Source: a virus. Taken from it: a DNA stretch of 23,399 nt. Position numbers and translations under genes: made by a program. The stretch is taken from positions 1-23,399 of the IMG/VR virus record IMGVR_UViG_3300038428_000171; one strand, given 5' to 3'. Below are positions 18,500-23,399 of this stretch, piece after piece (positions within the stretch are counted from its first letter, which is position 1; each line of letters begins with the position of its first letter). The notes beneath the pieces were generated by a model, which saw nothing but the letters and a program-made list of their open reading frames with translations, did no database searches and was not told where the DNA came from.

Positions 18500-19354
18500 T
18501 CAAAAAGAAGTATCGACCTGACCATTAAATGAATGTTGTGAATAAGGACCGCTTGGATTCTTTGGAGAAACTTGCCAGGGGAAAATATTAGTTCGATAAC
18601 CGCGACGCTGAGTCACCTTAAATGTCATATCATATTCAAGAAGAAAATTAGTCGCACTTTCATGAACCTCCATACTCTCAAAAAAGCCACGGTAGACTAA
18701 TCCTGAATAATACATTTCGACAGTAAACGCCAACTGTGCCAAAGAGTCAATATTACTCATTGCTAAATTGCTATTCGGGCTATCCATTCCTAATATTCCG
18801 CCAATAGCTCCTCCGGCGACCGCACCAACTATTCCGCCTATGCTTCCAATACCTCCTAATGAAGCCCCTACGCTGGACAATGTATTCGAGAGATCAGTGC
18901 TCGCATTATTAGCTGCTAATGTTAATCCAACGGCGTCAAAAGCATATTGTTCAGCTCTATATATTTCGTAAAGAACATTTATTCCCTCAAAACCGGCTGA
19001 TCCTGTATTTCCACTTATACGAAGCGTGTCCAGCTCTTCCCCCCAATACTGCAATGTATATCCACCTTTTGTTCTTTCTTGTGTAATCAGTTTTTTATGT
19101 AAATATATTATTTTTTGCGGGTTGACATACATTGAGACAATGCCAAATTGAGGAACAAACCAAGTGATAATATTTCTTTTTAACTGTCCAGGGTTATTTT
19201 CTGGAACATTGGAATATGGCAAACCATTGCCATTTGCTTCATATGTCGGAGGAACGTTAAAACCTTGCCCTTGTGTCGCTGTGCCATTAACGTTGAGCGC
19301 ATTTTGGACTGTATTTATTCCACTGATTAAGTTAGCTATTCCAGAGTTTGCCAT
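18500..19354 (-). CDS. Tube-initiator / baseplate hub-cap protein (CIS-tube / XkdP / gp53-gp48-like)
   Basis: The 284-residue protein follows the tape measure, where tube-initiator proteins normally lie. Its N-terminal strands contain MYVNPQKIIYLHKKLITQ at 75-92, then TKGGYTLQYWGEELDTLRIS at 95-114, the pattern of contractile-injection-system tube/initiator proteins (an NPQ-x-I strand followed by a strand ending in W/F-G). A second half at 207-250 pairs AFTVEMYYSGLVYRGFFESM with FLLEYDMTFKVTQRRGYRTN. Between them, 157-190 is a Gly-rich hydrophobic stretch (GGIVGAVAGGAIGGILGM) resembling a glycine zipper. No C-terminal LysM is visible, unlike XkdP. It would sit on the hub and nucleate tube polymerisation. 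The SD is AAAGGA seven nt before ATG. The exact family name is uncertain. Confidence 0.75.
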   Translation of the reverse strand: MANSGIANLISGINTVQNALNVNGTATQGQGFNVPPTYEANGNGLPYSNVPENNPGQLKRNIITWFVPQFGIVSMYVNPQKIIYLHKKLITQERTKGGYTLQYWGEELDTLRISGNTGSAGFEGINVLYEIYRAEQYAFDAVGLTLAANNASTDLSNTLSSVGASLGGIGSIGGIVGAVAGGAIGGILGMDSPNSNLAMSNIDSLAQLAFTVEMYYSGLVYRGFFESMEVHESATNFLLEYDMTFKVTQRRGYRTNIFPWQVSPKNPSGPYSQHSFNGQVDTSF

Positions 19355-19365
19355 TTTGTGTTCCT

Positions 19366-21516
19366 TTAATAGCTCCTATTTGCGACAGAGATTGCTGTCG
19401 ATTGAGAGTTTGTTTCAATCTCTCTCTTACATTTTAGACAATATCCCGTAACATTAACATTTATCTCGCCCGGCTTTGATGTATGTGCATGAGCTGGTGC
19501 TACTCCTGCTTCTGCTTTTGCATTTTTTTCATCCATAGCTTTTCTTATCTCTTCTGGCGTATGTCCAACCATACTCGCCGATGTTCTCGGTGGATTACGA
19601 GCTATGTTTCTTTTCGCTTCTTCTGATAATGATCTTCTTTGTTCAGTTTCTGATATACCGCCAGAACTACCATACATTGACTGCAACATTTCTACATAAG
19701 CCTTTGTGCTTATTGAGGAAACATGATGAACTAATCTATCCATTTGAGCTTTCGCACCAGCTGTATCAGAAATTGCATGACCTTTTAATTGAGTTCCATA
19801 AATATTAGCATTTTCTCCGCCAACATTTGCTGCTGCACCATATTCTGCACGACGCATAGTTTTATATTCATCCATCTCTTTTGCATACATACCGCCAACT
19901 TGTGTCGACTTAGCTAAATCTTCTCTTGTCATTGGTCGCGCTGACATTAATCTACTCACCGTATCAAAATTAGTTATATTAGCTTCAACTCTTAATCCAT
20001 TAAGTTTACTCCTTAGATTAGATATATCTGTCTTCGATAAGTTTTCTCTTGCAGTTCCTCTTCCTGTAATATCGCCCAAAATATCTTTACTTAACTCTTT
20101 TCCTGTTGCTCTTCCAGCTTGCATTTCTCCAAAACCAGCAATTATTTTATGTGCCTCTGTTTCATTTTTACCAATACCAAACATTTGCAAAATCTTTGTC
20201 TGTCTCTCTAATTGACGGGCGGCGGCTTCACTCTTACTCGCCTCTTCTACGGTTACAAAATGCCCGCCACCAGCAGACTTCTGAACCTGCTTCATTATCA
20301 TATCCATTGCTTCTTTTGTCTTTCCTTGGTTTAACATATTCTCAAAAGCAAATCCTCCACGAAGCCCGCCAGGTCCACCTGCTTGCGACATTAAAAATGA
20401 TTTTTGTGCTATTGTAAGATCCTTAATCGAAGAAGTCATTTTTGTTGCCGACATAACCGCTTGATCTGCGCTCAATCCAGCCTTTTTAAGTCCTTCGGAA
20501 TAATCATTAACAATTTGGACAACGCCCTCTAAATTATTTTTTCCGTCAACGCCTAACATAACAAAATCATTTGATAATTCTGTCAATGCACCTCTTATTG
20601 TATCAAAGGAGCCGCCTAAATGACTATTCAATTCTGTCATTCTTGCAGTATATTTTGCGGCGCCTTCTAACCCAACATTATAGTTCTTAATTGTGTTTCC
20701 AATATCTTTTGCTGTTACATCAAAATATCTTCCGGCTCCTGTTGCTAATTTTGTGACCGCTGTGACCGAATTAAATGTATCCGTTCCAGCTTTTACTGTA
20801 TCGTTAAGAACCCTTGGTATTTTGCCAAGCTCAACATAGTATCGCTGTATAGTTTCTATTGGTAAATGTGTCGCTGCCGCTGTATCCTCCCAAGCTTGCC
20901 CTTGTTTTTTTAACATTGGACCTAGATTTTCTAAATTAGCGCCAGCTGATGCATATGTATCAGCTAAACTGCCAGTGCTTCCTGCTAATTGAAAAAGAAC
21001 ATTAGAATATCGCAATCCAACATCTGCCGATTCTGCTGTTATCATAGCAAGAGATGTTAATGCACCTGTTCCCTTTTTAACAGCATCAGATATTTTATCT
21101 AATGGAACACCCATTCCAGATAGAGTCTTTACTAATCCATCAGTAGCCGTCTTCATAGCATTTGATACCAATGATCCGCCATTCATAAGATCACTTATAT
21201 TTTTAATCGGCTCACTAAAAGTTAATAATGATTTAGTATCTATACCGCCCAAATCTTTAAGAGCATTACCAAACCCAAGAATGCCAACAGTAGCTAATCC
21301 AAAAGCAGCCCCACCTTTTTCTAGCTGCCCTCTCAGCCCTTGAAAAATGCCAGAGACAACATTTGAGGCTACACCAAGAGAAGTCATAGAATCTCTTAAT
21401 GTATTCGATGCTTCAAATGCATTCGTTGCATTCGCCGCATACTTACCCACATTTTCAATAGCTTCATTAGTTATTGAATCAATAGTTCCTTGTGTCGGTG
21501 GTGTCGGCGAAGCCAT
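19366..21516 (-). CDS. Tail tape measure protein
   Basis: This 716-residue, largely helical Ala/Gly/Thr/Lys-rich protein lies directly after the frameshifted chaperone, the diagnostic place for a tape measure. Residues 36-86 form a helical region ending in a hydrophobic stretch (AAFGLATVGILGFGNAL). Residues 145-400 are long amphipathic helices. A Gly-rich break occurs at 380-389 (GGPGGLRGGF), with further charged helices to about 660. The C-terminus holds C693-L-K-C696, a CxxC pair. At about 1.5 angstrom per residue, the usual rule of thumb, the tail would be near 107 nm, comparable with T4. The protein would extend inside the tube and be released during DNA ejection. GAGG lies four nt before ATG, ten nt after the chaperone stop. 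Antisense ORFs at 20106-20417 and 19581-19808 are shadows. Confidence 0.88.
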   Translation of the reverse strand: MASPTPPTQGTIDSITNEAIENVGKYAANATNAFEASNTLRDSMTSLGVASNVVSGIFQGLRGQLEKGGAAFGLATVGILGFGNALKDLGGIDTKSLLTFSEPIKNISDLMNGGSLVSNAMKTATDGLVKTLSGMGVPLDKISDAVKKGTGALTSLAMITAESADVGLRYSNVLFQLAGSTGSLADTYASAGANLENLGPMLKKQGQAWEDTAAATHLPIETIQRYYVELGKIPRVLNDTVKAGTDTFNSVTAVTKLATGAGRYFDVTAKDIGNTIKNYNVGLEGAAKYTARMTELNSHLGGSFDTIRGALTELSNDFVMLGVDGKNNLEGVVQIVNDYSEGLKKAGLSADQAVMSATKMTSSIKDLTIAQKSFLMSQAGGPGGLRGGFAFENMLNQGKTKEAMDMIMKQVQKSAGGGHFVTVEEASKSEAAARQLERQTKILQMFGIGKNETEAHKIIAGFGEMQAGRATGKELSKDILGDITGRGTARENLSKTDISNLRSKLNGLRVEANITNFDTVSRLMSARPMTREDLAKSTQVGGMYAKEMDEYKTMRRAEYGAAANVGGENANIYGTQLKGHAISDTAGAKAQMDRLVHHVSSISTKAYVEMLQSMYGSSGGISETEQRRSLSEEAKRNIARNPPRTSASMVGHTPEEIRKAMDEKNAKAEAGVAPAHAHTSKPGEINVNVTGYCLKCKREIETNSQSTAISVANRSY

Positions 21517-21526
21517 AATACCTCAG

Positions 21527-21895
21527 CTAAATTATTTTTCGTCTTCTTCTTTGTCTATCTATTCCTTTTCCTTCTTCTATTTCTCCTAATTTTAACTTTC
21601 CTTCATTTATGTCTCGAACCATTCTTGTCGACTCTTCGAACTCCTCATCAGTTGATATATGCATATCCGCACCTTCTCCCTTAATCTTGCGAACCGCTTC
21701 GGGATTCCAGAATGATGCTAACAAATATGCATGCTCCTTTGCTAGCTCAACTTTCTCATTCTGATCCGCTACCCAGTTATTGTATTTCCACATATATCGA
21801 ACCGGATCCATATCTCTTATTATAGGATCGTCCTGCTCGCATCCATACATATTGCATAAATGCCAAACAAAACGATGATCAGGCTCGTTAACTAT
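21527..21895 (-). CDS. C-terminal extension of tail assembly chaperone, reached by -1 frameshift
   Basis: This reading frame is open from the slippery site (first shifted codon ATA at 21893-21895) to TAG at 21527. The first internal ATG (21848-21850) has no Shine-Dalgarno sequence, and 15 in-frame codons precede it up to the slip site. The expected product is therefore a fusion of the upstream 239 residues plus 122 more (361 aa, spanning 21527-22611), the equivalent of lambda gpGT. Residues are charged and aromatic-rich (DPVRYMWKYNNWVADQ, then HAYLLASFWNP), ending in a very basic tail (RQRRRRK). Extensions of this kind bind the tape measure, whose gene follows ten nt later. If initiation does occur at 21850, the product would be 107 residues. 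Confidence 0.85.
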   Translation of the reverse strand: MVNEPDHRFVWHLCNMYGCEQDDPIIRDMDPVRYMWKYNNWVADQNEKVELAKEHAYLLASFWNPEAVRKIKGEGADMHISTDEEFEESTRMVRDINEGKLKLGEIEEGKGIDRQRRRRKII

Positions 21896-22611
21896 TTTTT
21901 TAGGTCTTCTATAACCTCCTTCATTTCAGCCTCATTTTTAATAGCATATTTCTCCGAAGAACCTTCTCTCATTTTAATATACTCATCATATAATCTATTG
22001 AAAACAACCTGATCAATCTCGCCAAGAAACTCTAATCTCGCATCTAATTCATCAGTCCCTAAAAACTGCGCAGTATCGACACCAGCAATAGATATTATCG
22101 CCCGAGCAAGAACATTTCTCTTCATCTCAAAATCTTGTTCGAGAACATTATCAAGTGGCAATGCCTCACATAACGCCTCATTAAATGCTTTTGCGGAAAG
22201 TATTTGAAGAACAAAAATATTACCACCAATATCAACATTTCTCTGCACTCTCGTCATACCAAGCAACATCTCTATTCTTTTCTTCGCATTCTCTGAAAGC
22301 CGCTCTTTACCCGTTAACTTGGCTTTCTTTGCCTCTCTCGCTGCTTTAAAATCTTCTTCAACCTGTCGCGGATCCTCTTGATCTATCTTCGATTGTAAAT
22401 CCTGTATCGATTGATTAATCTGTGGCATATTCATAGTTCGACGAAACGCAGGATTGACGCTCTGCGTAGGGTCAAATCCCTTAGGATCATTAAAATCTTC
22501 AATAGGTTGCTGAACAGTTTGCGACTGTGCTGCTCCATCAGGGATGACTAATTGCTTCATTGGTTGAACCTTAAATGTTTTCTTGCCGAGCGGTGAATCA
22601 AATTGTGCCAT
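21892..22611 (-). CDS. Tail assembly chaperone (gpG-like, short form)
   Basis: The short form is 239 residues from the ATG at 22611. An upstream in-frame ATG at 22659 would add 16 residues but has no SD and overlaps a promoter-like element, whereas 22611 has AAAGGA 11 nt upstream and the natural-looking start MAQFDSPLG. Residues 1-60 are Pro/Gln-rich and probably disordered. Residues 60-105 form a charged helix (PRQVEEDFKAAREAKKAKL), and 110-235 a helical domain (MLLGMTRVQRNVDIGG, then ARAIISIAGVDTAQFLG, then a C-terminal helix ending EVIEDLKK). Tail tube upstream, tape measure downstream and the frameshift at its last codons define it as the chaperone that keeps the tape measure soluble and recruits tube subunits. 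It is not expected in the mature virion. Confidence 0.85.
   Translation of the reverse strand: MAQFDSPLGKKTFKVQPMKQLVIPDGAAQSQTVQQPIEDFNDPKGFDPTQSVNPAFRRTMNMPQINQSIQDLQSKIDQEDPRQVEEDFKAAREAKKAKLTGKERLSENAKKRIEMLLGMTRVQRNVDIGGNIFVLQILSAKAFNEALCEALPLDNVLEQDFEMKRNVLARAIISIAGVDTAQFLGTDELDARLEFLGEIDQVVFNRLYDEYIKMREGSSEKYAIKNEAEMKEVIEDLKK
21895..21921 (-). promoter_or_regulatory. Programmed -1 ribosomal frameshift site with SD stimulator
   Basis: In the transcript the short-form gene ends CTA AAA AAA TAG, so the heptamer A_AAA_AAA (21895-21901) is in the correct phase for tandem -1 slippage and is followed at once by the stop. A perfect AAGGAGGT (21914-21921) lies 12 nt upstream, as in the dnaX-type arrangement where an internal SD stimulates slippage; no start codon is placed to use it. 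Only a weak 5-bp hairpin (21871-21889) is seen downstream. The run of seven A could also permit transcriptional slippage. Confidence 0.85.
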
Positions 22612-22647
22612 GTTTTTATTTGTCCTTTCAATACGATTGACTATACC

Positions 22648-22677
22648 TTTATATATCATGTTATTAGGCTATTGCAA
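22648..22677 (-). promoter_or_regulatory. Possible promoter for the chaperone-tape measure-baseplate operon
   Basis: Immediately after the terminator the minus strand has TTGCAA (22672-22677), 18 nt, then TATAAA (22648-22653), resembling sigma70 -35 and -10 elements (4/6 and 5/6 matches). A start about seven nt later would give a leader of roughly 30 nt before the ATG at 22611. In an AT-rich genome such matches occur by chance, so this is tentative. A TGATATATA string shared with two other spacers overlaps the -10. Confidence 0.35.
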
Positions 22678-22682
22678 AAAGA

Positions 22683-22713
22683 AAAAGAGGCGTCAAGGAG
22701 AAAACGCCTCTTT
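22683..22713 (-). terminator. Rho-independent terminator after the tail tube gene
   Basis: A perfect 10-bp stem (22684-22693 paired with 22704-22713, GC-rich core) with a 10-nt loop is followed on the minus strand by a run of T broken by a single C. It begins about 25 nt after the tube gene's stop codon. It would end most transcripts after the highly expressed tube gene and reduce read-through into the low-copy assembly and baseplate genes. Confidence 0.85.
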
Positions 22714-22738
22714 ATTAAAAGAATGTTAAGAGCTTTGA

Positions 22739-23386
22739 TTAGAAAATATTGCCTGTTGATCCGAGATCGATAAGACCTGATGCTGTCATGCTACCTCTAT
22801 ACCCATTTGCCCCACTATCCACGGTTTGTTCAATTTGCATGCCCGGAGCAGCGCTATACTTAATCGCCCTATTGCCTTCAACACCGCCTTGTGCAACCGG
22901 ACCATTATTCATAATACTATATATGAACTCAGCCTCCCAATCCATTGTATCTGTTATCAACCAATCACTTGCTCTATATGCATGACTTAATTTCATAATC
23001 CATATGTTTTTAATTATAGTCGATATCTGAGTTGCTTTATCTGATGTCTGCTTATCTAATATAACCAAATCAAATGGGTATACTTGAGCGCTTGCATGCA
23101 AAAAGCCGCGAGAAAAGGCTTGCGTCACTGTCAATCTATCATATCTTATTCTTTGACATGACCCTGTAATATTAGTTGATGCAGTGGGGCAAGAATCCAC
23201 GTGTCCATCAGTGCCCACTTCATCTATCATTTTTATTGTTCTCGTTTCATTAATACTAAGCTCCTGAACAGCACCAACTGCCGTATTATTAACTAGCATA
23301 ATGATGTTTGTAGATAAAGAGACACTTGTTCTATTTGTGCCATTTGGAAAAGTTAGTGTTGAGTTTGTATTTGGAGCCACAGCCAT
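22739..23386 (-). CDS. Tail tube protein-like (gp19-type inner tube subunit)
   Basis: The 215-residue protein is the normal size for a tail tube subunit and lies upstream of the chaperone and tape measure, as expected. Strands around 27-53 (IIMLVNNTAVGAVQELSINE) are followed by IDEVGTDGHVD at 54-64. A central segment carries the phrases RIRYDRLTVTQAFSRGF and YPFDLVILDK, and a long strand/helix pair (IIKNIWIMKLSHAYRASDWL) is followed by DMW-type acidic aromatic residues and EAEFIYS. This is the strand-helix-strand arrangement of tube proteins. GAGG six nt before ATG is a good SD, in line with high expression. A strong terminator follows, isolating it from the next genes. The tail sheath gene would normally lie just upstream, outside the window. 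I judge the family by layout and general pattern, not by an exact match. Confidence 0.72.
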   Translation of the reverse strand: MAVAPNTNSTLTFPNGTNRTSVSLSTNIIMLVNNTAVGAVQELSINETRTIKMIDEVGTDGHVDSCPTASTNITGSCQRIRYDRLTVTQAFSRGFLHASAQVYPFDLVILDKQTSDKATQISTIIKNIWIMKLSHAYRASDWLITDTMDWEAEFIYSIMNNGPVAQGGVEGNRAIKYSAAPGMQIEQTVDSGANGYRGSMTASGLIDLGSTGNIF

Positions 23387-23399
23387 ATAAGACCTCAGA

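Noticed and set aside
19164-19451. 95-codon plus-strand frame spanning the tape measure / initiator junction
   Set aside because: Overlaps two convincing minus-strand genes and lacks a ribosome-binding site.
20106-20417. 103-codon open frame on the plus strand
   Set aside because: Antisense shadow of the tape measure; composition (Leu/Phe/Ser-rich) is what reverse reading of AT-rich helical coding sequence gives.
22612-22659. Sixteen-residue N-terminal extension of the chaperone from the ATG at 22659
   Set aside because: No SD at that ATG, overlap with the promoter-like element, and a better start with AAAGGA at 22611.
1-23399. tRNA genes, CRISPR arrays, insertion sequences, integrase or attachment sites
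   Set aside because: No cloverleaf, regularly spaced repeats, transposase motifs or direct-repeat ends noticed; all space is filled by tail genes apart from short spacers.

Overview
The window is a contiguous piece of the tail and baseplate module of a tailed phage with a contractile tail (myovirus morphotype), or of a closely related prophage. Every gene I accept lies on the minus strand, so transcription runs from position 23399 down to 1. The DNA is AT-rich: hand counts of single 60-nt rows gave 37% G+C at 1141, 40% at 15781, 28% at 9661 and 22% at 10561. Packing is tight, with short gaps, TAATG stop/start overlaps and standard ATG starts. There are no tRNA, rRNA, CRISPR or integration genes. 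The host cannot be read from the sequence. The hub, LysM/XkdP-type tube-initiator and J-type wedge logic differs from canonical T4 gene order and suits a large, diverged, AT-rich myophage.

Layout in transcription order: (1) 23386-22739, tail-tube-like protein, followed by an intrinsic terminator (22684-22713) and a promoter-like sequence. (2) 22611-21527, a tail-assembly chaperone made in two forms by a programmed -1 frameshift: slippery A_AAA_AAA directly before a TAG stop, with a perfect AAGGAGGT Shine-Dalgarno-like element 12 nt upstream. (3) 21516-19366, tape measure. (4) 19354-18500, tube-initiator/baseplate hub-cap protein with a glycine-zipper-like insert. (5) 18468-13342, a giant (1708 aa) baseplate hub. 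(6) 13342-11261, central spike with OB-fold and beta-helix. (7) 11223-10888, a small unknown helical protein whose ribosome-binding site sits in a hairpin. (8) 10870-9545, an AT-richer free-standing homing-endonuclease-like gene with five zinc-finger-like repeats and a Vsr/PD-(D/E)xK-like C-terminus. (9) 9544-7400, an unusual multi-membrane-segment protein with a large beta-rich C-terminal part. (10) 7390-5666, unknown virion protein. (11) 5635-5204, gp25-like wedge. (12) 5201-1140, an enlarged (1353 aa) Baseplate_J-like wedge protein with repeated beta modules. (13) 1140 to the left edge, the 5' part of a further wedge/tail protein, open through 380 codons.

How they work together: the chaperone pair folds and loads the tape measure. 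Tube subunits polymerise around the tape on a platform built from the initiator, hub and spike. The gp25-like, J-like and partial proteins form the wedges that trigger sheath contraction. The sheath gene is not in the window and would be expected upstream of 23399. The points most worth attention are the SD-assisted frameshift, the membrane-type protein inside the baseplate cluster, the very large hub and J proteins with inserted modules, and the homing endonuclease interrupting the cluster.
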